A stretch of 64,000 bases of DNA. Origin: Adiantum capillus-veneris. Its lineage: Eukaryota; Streptophyta; Polypodiopsida; Polypodiales; Pteridaceae. The position numbers and the translations under genes are program-made. Every line of letters begins with the position of its first letter. Position 1 is the stretch's first letter. The notes beneath the pieces are model-generated. The model saw only the letters and a list, made by a program, of their open reading frames with translations, did no database searches and was not told the DNA's origin. Positions 1-10,496 of this stretch are shown in pieces. The stretch lies in NCBI GenBank assembly GCA_014529385.2, contig CM043963.1, positions 73,701,912 to 73,765,911 of the forward strand, in the 5' to 3' direction.

Positions 1-142
1 AAGTTTGAACAGGTTCACACTTTATTTTATAAAGTTACCATTCACTTTTAAGTGACCGGCCCCTTTATCAATAAAATAAAGCAGGCAAGGCTGTTATAGA
101 AAAAGCCAGCGCTAAAACCAATGTAGGGGGGGGCTGAATTGC

Positions 143-144
<2 letters not shown>

Positions 145-180
<36 letters not shown>

Positions 181-183
181 CTC
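145..183. repeat. CT dinucleotide microsatellite
   Basis: A nearly pure (TC)n run of about 39 bp in the U3 of the LTR, upstream of the TATA box. Similar CT runs occur at 12466, 12575, 21137 and 26278, all inside or beside LTR-like sequence. Confidence 0.9.
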
Positions 184-266
184 TAGAAAACAGGATTTTC
201 TCTGTCCTCTCTCTAGGAGCGCCAAGCTTTGCTTTTGGACCCCTATTCCTGCCGGGTGTCAGACCC

Positions 267-275
267 TATAAAAGG
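267..275 (+). promoter_or_regulatory. TATA box of LTR promoter
   Basis: TATAAAAGG lies about 415 bp upstream of the AATAAA in the same LTR, as expected for Pol II transcription starting in an LTR. Confidence 0.6.
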
Positions 276-487
276 GTAGCCAGTGTTTCAATTTGGAAGA
301 GCCGGAAGCAGTAGGAAGTGCAAGCGCTGGGATTCTGGAGCAGAGACTGGCGACGGAATTTGCAAGTCCTTGCGTGACGACTGAGTACGGAGGTTGATTC
401 TCCGAGCAAGGAGCGACAGGTATAAGGTGTTGATACGCATTGAAAATTGCTGCTTTGTGTGGTTTGTTTTGCAGGAATCTCCCGTCT

Positions 488-630
488 CACGGGAAGGCCC
501 TTCACGGGAAGTACGGCTTCACGCCTAAGTCCCTTACGGGAAAGTACGGCTTCGCGCCTAAGTCCCTCACGGGAAGGAACGGCCTTGTGCCCAAGCCCTT
601 TACGGGAAAGCACGACCTTCGGGTCTAGAC
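488..630 (+). repeat. 32/33-bp minisatellite in LTR
   Basis: The core YACGGGA recurs at 488, 503, 535, 568 and 601, so spacings are 15, 32, 33 and 33 bp. Each full unit carries ACGGGAA, an ACGGCTT-like block and a GCCTAAGTCC-like tail. It lies between the TATA box and the AATAAA, so it would be transcribed. Small open frames across it are by-products of the repeat. Confidence 0.85.
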
Positions 631-829
631 TACAGAACGGAGGGGTTTCCTCGGGTTCTCGTGCTTGTATAAGAATTCTCCTTGAATAAAAGAATACTCT
701 TAATGGGGGGGGGACCAGCCCATCTTCTGGTCCCCAATACTGTGTCGATCTTCTCCCTTCTCTCATGTTTTCAAAGAATTATAATTTTCAGATTTTCTAA
801 GTGCTCGTGTACGCTCCTGTTTTGTGACA

Positions 830-1012
830 ACCCCTGTCGAGATAATCCTTCAGCTGTCGCTGAATCTCGTCCTCCTCGGTTTTACTAAACCGATAGGGTT
901 GCTTTGAGAAGGGTTGACTACCAGCCACCAACTCAATGCCATGATCTACTCCTCTCAAAGGCGGCAAGCCAGGAGGTAGATCATCAAGAAAAACATCCTC
1001 GAAATCAGTCAT
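830..1012 (-). pseudogene. RT N-terminus of Gypsy A, truncated
   Basis: The reading frame shows DVFLDDLPPGLPPLRGVDHG and then a stretch ending in LKDYLDRG. This is the conserved linker between protease and RT of Ty3/Gypsy polyproteins. It stops at the LTR junction at 829/830, so palm and catalytic Asp residues are absent. The last codons of the open frame run into the LTR and are not RT. Frame relation to the protease piece upstream is broken. Confidence 0.8.
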
Positions 1013-1805
1013 GATTCCTCGGATAAGGTTGGATTCGTCGGAATTCCCAAGTTCAACAGAAGAACACTTTTACGAAATTCAGTGACAGAAGTACCAAGCA
1101 CTAATGAATCAAACCAAGCAAATGGTACACATTGATAAAAGTCAACATCAGAAGACTTTATTTCTTTATACATTTCCAAAGCGGTAACAATTGGTATTGC
1201 AAAACCATTATTTACAGACTTCTGATTACAAAGCGACACAGATATATGAGGCATGTTCTGCTTAACAAAAACAAGAGAGTGATGTACATAGTCTATATAC
1301 AATGAGTCTTGTTTATCATAAAACCATGGAATTCCTAAAATAACATCTGCTCTGTCCAGGCGCATGATGTGGAAATCCAGGTTCTTTTTGTAATCAGCCA
1401 GCTCGAGCGACAAGTCTGGAACCATCCGATTCCATACATCCGTATCCACGCCACGAGCCATCTTCACGCGATACCCATGGTCACTGTCCCGCGTCTGCAG
1501 GCTCAGTTTCTGCACCAATTTTGCATCCACAAAATTGTGCGAGCTTCCATTACAAGGAGTACGATCACGTCGTGACCATTGATCTTCTCGGGGAAACGGA
1601 GAAGATCGTGTGTACCAAACACTTTGGTGCTAAAAGTACAATTAGTGCATGAACTGTGCGCTAAATGATGGATTTCAACTTGAACAACATCAGAGTTACC
1701 TGAGATCTCGTGGATTTGAACCGAAGGACGGCCTTGCGGTTTCTGCATCTATTTCTTCTTGGGACAGTCCTTGATTTGGTGACCCGTCTAGCCACATCCG
1801 AAGCA
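1009..1805 (-). pseudogene. Protease and zinc knuckle region of Gypsy A
   Basis: The upstream part reads ACFGCG, a stop (plus-strand 1788-1790), then TGHQIKDCPKKK: a retroviral CCHC knuckle with a nonsense codon inside it. The downstream frame (1009-1530) contains a DVILGIPWF motif, the flap/C-terminal signature of Gypsy aspartic proteases, which process the Gag-Pol polyprotein. The short frame 1503-1748 covers the beginning of the protease, so at least one frameshift lies around 1520. The active-site D(S/T)G is degraded: the frame reads VMEARTILW where family members have DSGAT-like residues. Confidence 0.7.
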
Positions 1806-1824
1806 AGCCCCCTTCTTCACTGCA

Positions 1825-2769
1825 TCAGCAATTGAAGCATTTCTGGCTTCCTTCTTTTCCTGAGAAGATCTCGGCGGTGATTTGGACTGATGCTGGAATC
1901 GGGGTCGCTTCACCCTCATTGGATTGATGGTTTGCAGTTCTTTTCTTCTCATAATTCGCTTTATTTATCAAATGAAACGTCCCGGCCTTTGCCACTGCAT
2001 CCTCGACGTCAGTCGGGGCTTTATCCTTAATTAAGGCCCAACGGTAGTCCTCATGCAATCCCAGCACATACATGTGCACGACCTGCGTAGAATCCACCTT
2101 GTAGAAGGTGAGCGCCTCTTTGAAAGCTGTCGTATATTTATCAAAAGACACAGTTTTCATCGAAAGACTCTGCAGTTTGGCATAAGCTTTCAAAGGGTCC
2201 ATTTTGGCGAAATCCCTCTTGAATTTCAAACAAAAGTCAGCCCACGTCGTAGGCTTCTCTGCCATGTCACGCCACCAGGTAAGCGCCTTACTGCGCAGAA
2301 AGAGAGGAATCGTCTAAATCCTCCGGTCATCATGCTCCCCATGGAGATCAAAGTATGTGGTCCACTAATGCAGCCAGTTATTTATGGCCAATTCCGTACA
2401 CTCCTTCTCTTCACCTGAGAAATTTGTAGTTTTGTACGGAATTGTGGCAGTTGGACCACCCAGCGAACGCCCAAAAGCAGCAATCTGCATCTGCAATTGT
2501 TGGAGATGGATTTCCTCCTCGGAAATATGCGCATTCGTCGACTGAGTCATATTTTCGAGAGTAGAAAGTCGGGAACTGAGCCCTTGTACGACCCCTTCGA
2601 GAGAGGCCAAGCGAAGGTTCGTCTGAACATTCTCTTTTTCCAGAGCGGTGATACGTTGGTCGAAACTCTGGAAAGTACTTGTAATCCATGTGTAAAGAGC
2701 ATGCGTGAATGGAATTTGGATATTGCCTGGCGCGTCGTCACATTGCACATCTGAGCTAGAGGAATCCAT
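1825..2769 (-). pseudogene. gag of Gypsy A, in two pieces
   Basis: The first piece (2365-2769) starts with MDSSSSDVQ and has a heptad-like helix (ITALEKENVQTNLRLASLEG), likely a coiled coil for Gag assembly. The second piece (1825-2265) begins with WADFCLKFKRDFAKMDP and continues to GLHEDYRWAL, the pattern of the plant retrotransposon gag capsid domain (Retrotrans_gag). A stop near 2360 and a frame change separate the pieces. Gag normally forms the cytoplasmic particle that packages element RNA. Confidence 0.75.
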
Positions 2770-2935
2770 GGCGAAGTGCGTGAAAAACTGAAAAATTCAC
2801 GCGAAACCGAGTCTTTTCTGCACTTTTCGGTCGTGAAAAGTTGAAGTTTGAAGAGCTCTATGCGTCGGCGTGAGCGTCTGAACGTGAGCAGGTGATGGCG
2901 GGAGCGCGAGAGGGCGAGCAGGTGAGAGGAAGCGC
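2770..2935 (-). other. 5' leader remnant of Gypsy A
   Basis: Non-coding sequence just upstream of the gag ATG (plus-strand 2769). No PBS is seen before it is cut by the Gypsy B LTR at 2936. GAGCAGGTGA-type repeats occur at 2885-2925. Confidence 0.5.
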
Positions 2936-4065
2936 CGTCAGGAGTTTTTTGGAGCATGGGATTGCGCATATGTACATACCCATGCATGGTGCATCGAATA
3001 AAGGATTGCCCATTTTCCAAAGCCAGGTGGTTACGTGGGGCCCACATGTGTACAGGTAGGACAGTGTATACATAGTGCATCGATTTTCACTATTACCAGT
3101 ACCAGTGTGTTTTTTCTATAATAATGAGGAGTTGGTAGCGCCTAAAACTTCTCAAGGAAGCTATCCGCGAGCCGACGACATGAGGTAAGCAGGTGCGTCA
3201 GATGGCATCTAGTGGCATCAGGAGGTCGAATGGGTCAATACTTGCACGTAGATAAGTACGGACACAACGTGGATGTTTTCTGTGGTAATTATGCAGAAAG
3301 GTCATCATGAGGACCATCTTTTGGGGCCACTTCACGTGGTGGCGGGATGCATTATTGAAAAAAGTTGAGTGCAAGGTGTGCGGATGATGCAAAAAGGTGA
3401 CAACTATGCATTGCGAGGTCAGTTTTTGGCCAGTTCGGGATCCGTTTGAGGTCAACTAAAAGGCCAAGGGTGCCCAAGTGATAAAGCTAAGTGTGGGAAC
3501 TGAAAAAACAGAGAGAAGACAAGAAAAAACGTGGAGAGAAGAGAAAGAACAGCCGCAACTGTGTTTTTGTTGTTTTTGGAGCCTGTTTTGGCCAAAAATT
3601 GCTCATCCGAGGTCGGATTTGAGCACTTTGACATTGTAGACTGGGGTTTTGGGCTGTTCCGGACGCGATGGCGCTGTCCATTTTGCCAAATTCCTCACTG
3701 TTTTTCTGTTGTTTTGGCTGTGTAAGTTTCTCCTATGAGCGAAGCTTCTGCTCCAGTTTGTGATTGTATCTGGCTTATTTTACGTATACTGTGTGAGCTG
3801 TTTGTCCCCTTGGTGTTGGCCCAAGCTCATTTGTATCTAAATATCAGAAGTTCTCCTCTTTTGAGCTGAGTTTTTTGGGTGTGTGTGTGTCTCTGTGTGG
3901 AGTGGGCAAACGGATAGTCTCTCTTCTCTCACGCCATAGGTGTGTTCCTTGTCTCGGCAAGGTGTGTTGTGTAAGCCGAGTGGTGCCCCATAGTGTGTGT
4001 GTGTATCTTTCCAAGAGTGTGTGTCGGGTCATTATAGAGGCGTGTGTGTTTTCATCCCGCTCACA
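2936..4065 (+). repeat. 5' LTR of Gypsy B
   Basis: About 1130 bp, matching 10517-12107 along its length except for the LINE insert in the latter. It contains an AATAAAG near 2998, an AT-rich CTAAATAT stretch at about 3837 that may act as a TATA box, and GT-rich tracts at 3880-4030. The first base is changed (CG for TG). By eye the copies differ at a few percent of positions, with small indels in the GT runs. Short open frames here are not genes. Confidence 0.85.
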
Positions 4066-4071
4066 TTCTTT

Positions 4072-4090
4072 TGGTGCCCCATTGAGGATC
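4072..4090 (+). promoter_or_regulatory. Candidate primer-binding site of Gypsy B
   Basis: TGGTGCCCCATTGAGGATC begins 6 nt after the LTR end and starts with the TGG expected to pair with a tRNA CCA end. I do not recognise the tRNA; it is not initiator Met. Confidence 0.45.
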
Positions 4091-4137
4091 TTCTTCGAGT
4101 ACCTTCTGCTTCGAGCTTCAAGCTTCGAGATTCGGGA

Positions 4138-4216
4138 TTACAGGTTGCAGGTTGCAGATTACAGGTTACAGGTTACAGGGACATGTACAGGTACAGGTGA
4201 TTCTCACAGGTACAGG
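4138..4216 (+). repeat. ACAGGT short tandem repeats
   Basis: Degenerate 6-8 bp repeats (ACAGGT, GCAGGT, ACAGAT) in the leader of Gypsy B. Confidence 0.75.
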
Positions 4217-4383
4217 TAGCTGGAGTACAGTGATATACTAGCAGTGATGTCACTTGCAGTTGTTGTGGGTATGTATCACTTGGCGCCTGTTTGAGCGCAT
4301 TGTCTGCTGGATTGTACGTTACTTGTGGAAACTGCCATTGTACGCATTTGTGGAGCCATACTTGGTTTTATTTGGCAGTCCCA

Positions 4384-4455
4384 GCCATTTCTGAGACTTG
4401 GTCTAGCCATTTCTGAGACTTGGTCTGGAAGATAGTCATTTCTGAGACTTGACTA
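4384..4455 (+). repeat. 22-bp repeat, three copies
   Basis: The block CATTTCTGAGACTTG occurs three times, the first two adjacent with a GGTCTAGC-type spacer. Confidence 0.85.
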
Positions 4456-4470
4456 TACGCGAGTTGCATT

Positions 4471-4605
4471 GGCCTTCGTGCGAGGGTCAATAGCGTGAGG
4501 TTTTATTGAGCTGGGGGATTCTCAAATGTGGAGATTCTTTCCGTGATACAGGTAGCTAGAGCACCCTTTTCGTGACCTCGCCATAGGCTATGTATTAGTG
4601 ATTCC
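4471..4605 (+). other. Leader module shared with Copia elements
   Basis: Positions 4495-4523 are identical over 29 bp to the reverse complement of 39479-39507 (Copia 1) and 55712-55740 (Copia 2). Similarity continues on both sides, through the GTGATACAGGT at 4543-4553 and the GAGCACCC after it. In all three elements the block lies between PBS and gag in the sense orientation. Confidence 0.85.
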
Positions 4606-5153
4606 TAATTGATGCTCGGGTTCTATTGTTGGCAGTTTATGCATACATATATAATCTATATTTTGGGTTCACACTGCTCTACTTCTGGGGAAACTCTGTC
4701 AAAATTTTTCCAAGATATAATGGCTGGTTTTTTGGTCTTTTGAGTCATTTATGTTGTTATGTTGCTGAAATTTTGGCAAAATCAGAGGATAAGTCAGGTG
4801 TGCCTTCTTGGGAGCTTCATGGTTGGCTTTTAATGGATGATCAAAATGGCCCTCAATTCACTCCTTTTCATTTAACTCAAAGAATCCAGATAAATCTTCA
4901 TGTGTCCAGGAAGATTTTTTTCCAGCAGCGCATAGTCTTTATGTTCGGGCCAAGAAGATTAAGAGAGATCCTAGAATGTCCTTTGTCTGTTGTAATTCCG
5001 ATGATTAACTATGAAAACTCATTTGATGTGCATGTGTTTGTCCTTATCTAAAGACAAGCTCCATTGAAGTTTCTGGGAATTGAGTCAGTCAAAAGTTTTG
5101 GGTTCTTGCACGTGTGTTCGAAGGGGTTCTTAAAGCATTAAACTTGGGTAGCC

Positions 5154-6201
5154 ATGGCTTTCTCTTATCCGGAGTTTCATGGAAGAAGTGATGAAGATGC
5201 GGAAGACTTTTTAGAAAAGATGGAGGTTACCTGCATTAGCAACCAAATTCATGACCCGGCGCAGATGTTACGCCTTCTCCAAATTTGTTTGAAGAGTGAT
5301 GCACGAGTTTGGTTCAAAGCATTTGAAGAGGAGTTGCGTACAACTGATCCACCTGTAAGATTGAGTTGGGACAATCTACGGCATGGGTTGGAAGTGGAGT
5401 TTGTGAAGATAGAAGATCCTGACAAAGTGTGGCAAAGAAGTACAGGCTTTAGTGCAAAAGAAAGGTGAGCCAGTAGATGCGTACATACGTAAGTTTTCAT
5501 TGGCATGGGAGCGGATGTGCAAGGCCTTAGCACCACAGGTATCTTCACTTGACATGATGATGAAGGACAGGTTCTTGGCTGGTCTTTGGAAGAATATATG
5601 TTGGAGAGTGGAGCTAAAGAAGCCTTGGACATATGAAGATGCACTAGAGGTAGCAAGGAACAAAGAGTGGAAGCTGAGGAAAATGAGCCAGTTAGGGGTG
5701 GAGTCTTTGCCCATGAGGTCTGAATTTCAGCCTATGGATTCTTCACAAGGTCGCATGTCAGGGGTTCATCATGAACCAGTGGTTTCTGTTACTCCTCAGG
5801 TTATGCCAGCAGTGGTTATTACAGCAGTGCAAGATGATGGGCTGAGGCAAGACATGAGGCAAGTGGTAGATTTAATGAAGAATCTCAGCCTAAATATGCT
5901 AGGTCAAGTGGGAAATAATCGAGGTCGAGGGAGGTTTGCAAATCAGCCAGGAGATGAAGAAAGAACCAGGAATGGTGTTGGACAAATCAATGGTAGGTTC
6001 TGGAGGCAGACACCCACATGTTATAATTGCGGAGAGTTGGGCCACATTAGCCCACAATGTGATAAGCCACCAAGGATGGGGGGAGACATATATCCATTGC
6101 CAAAACAGGTGTTAACTAGATCGTATGATTATGGCATCGAAATTAAGGGAGATGAAGGAACCAATGGATTAACCAGGAGGAAAAGGGAAAGACAAAAGTG
6201 A
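5154..6201 (+). pseudogene. gag of Gypsy B, frameshifted
   Basis: The first frame (5154-5468) starts MAFSYPEFHGRSDEDAEDFL, the usual opening of a plant Gypsy capsid. The second (5452-6201) continues with DAYIRKFSLAWERMC and ends with a CCHC knuckle, CYNCGELGHISPQC (about 6019-6060), for RNA binding. The two frames overlap near 5452-5468, so one small indel around 5450 broke the gene. The ATG at 5154 is chosen because the homologous region starts there. Confidence 0.85.
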
Positions 6202-6524
6202 TAAGTGTAGTCACTTTGGAGAAGGTATCAAAGCTAGAGGATACATTAGTGATGCCTATTGGGAAGAGGACCACAGAGGACAAGGAAGGAAGAAGTGCCC
6301 CATGTTCTAGTAAGAAGAAGGAAAAAAGCCATGAAGGCGAGGATGTCAAGGCCAAGAGGAAAAGGAGGGTTCGTCGCAAGTTTCATGTTTCAGATTTTCC
6401 ACTAGGGGATGGGCAATTAAGCTATGACTTAAAGGAGGATCTGACAAGCAGGAAGGCAGATGTTACTCTAGGGCAATATAGAGATGGTGCCAAAGTTAAA
6501 GCAACAGTGGAAGAGGATGGTTAA
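6198..6524 (+). pseudogene. Basic linker between Gag and protease, Gypsy B
   Basis: A lysine/arginine-rich frame (for example KAKRKRRVRRKFHVSDFP) with no recognisable fold. It lies between the zinc knuckle and the protease, where plant Gypsy polyproteins often have a low-complexity basic linker. A stop at 6522-6524 and a frame change separate it from the protease. Confidence 0.5.
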
Positions 6525-6553
6525 CCCATGGAGAAAGAACTAGAGGAGGTTCA

Positions 6554-7459
6554 GTGAAGGTGTTGGCAATGGATGAGCTACCTGACATTTGCCCAATAGT
6601 AGATGTGTGGCACAAAAGAAAAAATTTGGGACAAGGTTATGTGGATGGTGGAGCCCAAATATGCGTCATAACACACTCATGTGTTGAGAAGATGGGTCTC
6701 ACAGTGACTGGGGTGTCAGGTTTCCGGATCAGATTGGCAAACCATCAGAAAGTAAAATGTTTGGGTGTTGTAAAGAGCTTAGAAGTGGAGGCATATGATG
6801 CAAAGGCGGTGGTTGATTTTCATGTGATGCCAGCGGGGTTCGGAGCATATCCTATTATACTGGGCAGACCATGGTTACGTGCAGTGGGAGCTGTTCAAGA
6901 TTGGCGACGTGGTACGATTAGCCTCTATGGAAAGACAGGTGCCAAGAAGCTTTATAATATGGACACAAGGAAACGATTGGAGGAGCTTTATGAAGATGAG
7001 GATGAGTCTAGTGATGAAGACTATTCCACAGTGACTGATGAGGACAGTGATAGTACTACCAGTAGCGATGAGGATGCTGATGTTGCATTTCTTTTGATGG
7101 ACAAAGAAATCCAGGAGTCTGGTTTAGTTGCATTTGCGAATGAAGTTGAAGATGAATGTGAAGGGCCTTATGAAGTGATTGAAGGGCTGATGCAAATCAA
7201 GGTTGAATTGTCAAAGAAGCAGGAATTGATGACACAAATGATTAGTGGAGACCTCTCAGCTATGGAGAAGGAGATATATTTGCACATGTTAGCTAGTTTT
7301 CCTGATTTGTTCATTACTTCATATGAAGAGATCAGAGGGTTCAAGGGCGAAGAGATGCATATAGAGCTGAAAGAAGGTGCTAAGCTAGTGCGGCAAAGGC
7401 TAAGAAGGATGGTCAAGAGCAAATGGAAGCATTGCGAGAAGAGGTGGACAAGTTATTGA
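6554..7459 (+). pseudogene. Protease and acidic linker of Gypsy B
   Basis: An aspartic protease is recognisable from VDGGAQICVITHSCVEKMGL (residues about 30-50; the D-G pair stands where DSGA or DTGA is expected) and IILGRPWLRAVGA (about residues 102-114). It is followed by a very acidic stretch (DEDESSDEDYSTVTDEDSD). The frame enters the RT N-terminus (GAKLVRQRLRRM) and is then thrown off at about 7413, seemingly by loss of one G in a GGT context; RT resumes in another frame from 7423. Confidence 0.8.
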
Positions 7460-9006
7460 AGGCAGGGTTCATAGTCTCTGTGGAGACCACAGAATGGGTG
7501 AGTCCAGTAGTAGTCAGTCCAAAGAAGGATGGAAAGTGGAGGATTTGTGTAGATTTTAAACCCTTAAATGCAGCCACTAAGAAGAACCCATATCCTCTTC
7601 TATTTATTGATCAGATCTTGGATTCAGTGGTAGGCTATGAGAGGTACAGTGTGTGTGATGGTTTTTTAAGCTATTTTCAATTGAAGATTGCTCTTAAAGA
7701 CCGAACAAAGACAACTTTTATTACGCCATGGGGTTGTTATTGCTACACAGTATTGCCATTTGGTTTGTCAAATGGACCATCTTTCTATCAAGAGAGAGCA
7801 AATTGGGTGTTGGAACCATTCATTGGTAATTATGTTAAAGCTTTTATGAACGACTTCTGTGTCTACAGCAGTAGGGCTGAACACCATGAGAAGTTGCAGA
7901 TGGTATTGGCTCGATATGATGAATGTGGAGGACAACTAAATCCAAAGAAATGTCATCTAGCACAGCCAAGGGTGAAGTTATTGGGCCACATGGTGTCAGA
8001 AGATGGCATTGAGGCTGATCCTGACAAGGTTAAGTCTATTATTCTTCTTTCATCACCTACGAGTACAAAGCAATTGGCAACCTTTATACACAAAGTGAAG
8101 TACATGGCACGGTTTATTCCATTGTCTTCGCAGCTTCTTTATCCATTACAGCAAGTGGCAAAGCATGATCCATTGCAATGGGACGACAAGTGTGAAGAAG
8201 TGTTTCAAGAGGTCAAAGAGGTGTTAGGGGGGTTGTCAGCCATGCAGGCTCTTGATTGGGAGAAAGTGTTTTATGTAAATCCATCAGTAGGGGATGATGC
8301 CATTGGAGCCATGCTATTGCAAAAGGGGAAGGGCAGCCATTATATGAGGCCAGTGTATTGTGCAAGCCGAGTGAAGTTGGTAGCGGAGAGAAAGTTCTCG
8401 GAAGTAGAGCTAGTGATGGCCAGTGTAATATTTGCTTGTCGACGATTTCGTCATTACTTGCTACCACGACCTTTTGTTTTCTTGACGAGTTATGCCTTTT
8501 TGCCACAGTTAATTAATGGTACTAACATGTCAAATGTGGTGAAGAAATGGGTAATTGAGCTGCAAGAGTTTGAGTTCTCTTTTCTAGTGGAAGACAGTAC
8601 AAGGGCTACCTTAGCGGATTTGTTGACCTACACGGAGAATCCCCTTATTGTTAAGGAAGAGGTGGTGAGAAAGGTAGTTGAAGAAGTGCCACAGATCAGC
8701 AATGCACATGTGTTGTTCTTTGATTGTTCATACAGAAAGAGCCATGATGCGGCTTCATGGGGTATAGCACTTTACGATCCAGAGGGGAAGCTAGTGTGCA
8801 AGAGAGGGTTCAAATTGGATGCTCATAGTAACAATGAGGCTGAATATGCTACTTTGGAAGCTGGATTACACATTTGTTTGAAGCATGGGGTTCGAAGGTT
8901 GAGCATAAAAGGTGATGCCTTGTTAGTGTTGGGTGTGTGGAAGAGCAAGAACACCTCATTGAAGGAAATGTGTTTCGGAATTAAAGGCATGTTAAAAAAG
9001 GTTTGA
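7423..9006 (+). pseudogene. RT, RNase H and second RNase H of Gypsy B
   Basis: RT: WVSPVVVSPKKDGKWRICVDF, then LPFGLSNGPSFYQ, then KAFMNDFCVYS at about residues 138-148. The catalytic box should be YxDD or FxDD; here the first Asp is Asn, so polymerase activity would be lost. RNase H 1: VFYVNPSVGDDAIGAML to FRHYLLP. Second RNase H: HVLFFDCSYR (Asp near residue 433), HSNNEAEYATLEAGL (Glu near 470) and IKGDALLVLGVW (Asp near 497), with all three acidic residues kept. The second domain places the element in the Tat lineage. The frame ends in an A-run at 8995-9000, where a slip shifts it out of the integrase frame. Confidence 0.9.
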
Positions 9007-10488
9007 AGCATGGAGCATTAGACACATTGAACGTGCTCTAAATGGAGAGGCACATGAAGCAGGTCAAAGGATGATTGGGGATCTATTTGTGTTGAGGACC
9101 ACTTTACCTCTTTATCATGGCCGGGAAAGTTTGGCTCAAGAAGAAGAGTTTTTGCTAACAGGAATCCTTCCAAAGGAGATTCAGAAGTCTAAGAAGTATG
9201 GTTTTGTGCGTAGAGCATACAGGTACAAATTGATTGGTGATGTCTTATACATGAAAGGGGTTGATCTCGTGTTGAGATGTGTACCTTGGCGGGAGGAGCT
9301 TTATAGAGTGTTGGAAGAGAATCATGAAGTCGCATGTGGCAGCCATTTTGCTCTAAAGATCACCTTGCATAAGATCTTGCAAGAGGGGTACGTATGGCCT
9401 AGTTTGCACAAGGATGTTCACCATTGGTGTAGGTCTTGCAATAGGTATCAAGCATTTGGGAAGAGAGCGTTGAAGCCATAGCTACAGAAAACCATTATGG
9501 CGTTTGATGTGTTTGAAAAGTGGGGGATTGATACAATAGACCCGTTACCTATCACAAGCAGGGGCAAAAGCTATATTTTGACTGCAGTGGACTATCTCTC
9601 TAGATGGGTAGAGGCTATAGCAGTAAAACAGATCACTGCAAAGGATGTGGCAAAGTTTGTGTATGATGAAATATGTCGCAAGTTTGGGGTGCCACTGGAG
9701 CTACTTTCAGACAAGGGGCCAGGATTTAGAGCTAAACTGCCAGATTTTTTATGCGCAAAGATGAAGATTAGGCACCAGCATACCACTCCTTATTACCCGC
9801 AGTGTAATGGCTTGAATGAAAGGTTCAATGGTGAGTTGGTACAAATTCTTTCAAAAGTGACAGAGCACCAAGGAAAGAATTGGGACTTGGAATTGCCTAG
9901 TGCATTATGGGCTTACCGTACGTCGGTGAAACAGGTACAGGGTTTACTCCATTTCATTTGGTATATGGAAGGGAAGCACTATTGCCTGTGGAAGTAGAGT
10001 TGCCCGCAGTAAAGATGTTAGAGAAGTTGCTTGGGCCACCTAGTGATGCGTTCAAAGAGAGGCTCTTACAATTACAAGAGGTTCAACTGGATAGGATGAG
10101 TGCATTGGAACATTATAGGCATATGCAGGTTAAGGCTTTGGCAAAGATAAATGAAAAGGTCAAAAGTAAGGGTATTAAGAAGCATGACTTGGTTTTGCGC
10201 TACAACAGTAAGCTGGACAACACCTTCCAAAAGAAGTTTCAAGCTAAGTGGGAAGGCCCTTTCAAGATAGTGGAGTGTTTTCCGAATGGTACATATCAGC
10301 TGGCTAACCTGGATGGGATTTTACATAAGTCAAGGGTAAATGGTTTGCGTCTTAAATTATATCATGCCAGGTTGATGATGGTGGAGCAAGATGAGCTATC
10401 TGTGGATCAAGCAGTGTTGGTGAAGGATGAGGAGACTCGTGACGTTGCGAGTCTCATATCGCTTTTTGCTGCTGCTGATCATGAATGA
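9003..10488 (+). pseudogene. Integrase of Gypsy B, three pieces
   Basis: Piece 1 (9071-9481) includes the end of the second RNase H tail and the H2C2 zinc domain (HEVACGSHFALK to CRSCNRYQ). It ends at a TAG at 9479-9481. Piece 2 (9497-9997) has the DDE core: WGIDTIDPLP (first Asp), LLSDKGPGF (second Asp), NGLNERFNGEL (Glu). Piece 3 (9907-10488) continues in another frame after a shift near 9930 with FTPFHLVYGREALLPVE and the C-terminal GPFKIVECFPNGTYQLANLDG fold. The product would insert the cDNA into chromosomes; here it is broken. Confidence 0.88.
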
Positions 10489-10496
10489 TCTAGCAG

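Larger units (their letters stand above)
1..829 (+). repeat. LTR, solo or 3' copy, open at left edge
   Basis: The segment has the order of a plant LTR on the plus strand: AT-rich U3, a CT microsatellite, a TATA box at 267-275, an AATAAA at 685-690, and a 3' end TGTGACA at 823-829. Immediately after 829 the sequence becomes the RT of a minus-strand Gypsy, so 829 is taken as the LTR end. The stretch around 684-760 (AATAAA, G-run, GGTCCCCAATACTGTG) resembles the same part of the LTRs near 16800, 19020, 20270 (reverse) and 21070, so it belongs to a related family. GGGACCAG at 711-718 pairs with CTGGTCCC at 727-734 as a small hairpin. The 5' end is not visible; whether this is a solo LTR or the 3' LTR of an element lying left of the window cannot be decided. 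Confidence 0.65.
830..2935 (-). mobile_element. Ty3/Gypsy fragment A (gag to RT start)
   Basis: Read on the minus strand, the order is leader (2935-2770), gag (2769-1825), CCHC knuckle, protease (about 1750-1020) and the first residues of reverse transcriptase (1012-830). The right end is cut by the insertion of Gypsy B at 2936 and the left end by the LTR ending at 829. Stops and frameshifts separate every domain, so it is dead. The missing half of RT and everything downstream is not found nearby. Confidence 0.85.
4066..5153 (+). other. 5' leader of Gypsy B
   Basis: About 1.09 kb of non-coding sequence between the LTR and the gag ATG. It holds a run of ACAGGT-type repeats at 4138-4216 and three copies of a 22-bp unit with CATTTCTGAGACTTG at 4384-4455. 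Its middle part (about 4471-4605) is shared with the leaders of the two Copia elements. A frame at 4626-5051 has no recognisable domain. Confidence 0.7.

Noticed and set aside
484-630. CRISPR-like spacing of the 33-bp repeats
   Set aside because: Units are contiguous without unique spacers, in a plant LTR; it is a minisatellite.
711-734. Rho-independent terminator hairpin
   Set aside because: Eukaryotic context, no T-run after it; it lies beside the LTR polyadenylation signal.
4626-5051. A protein gene in the Gypsy B leader
   Set aside because: 141 codons without recognised domain, in a leader that is homologous to non-coding Copia leader; not supported.
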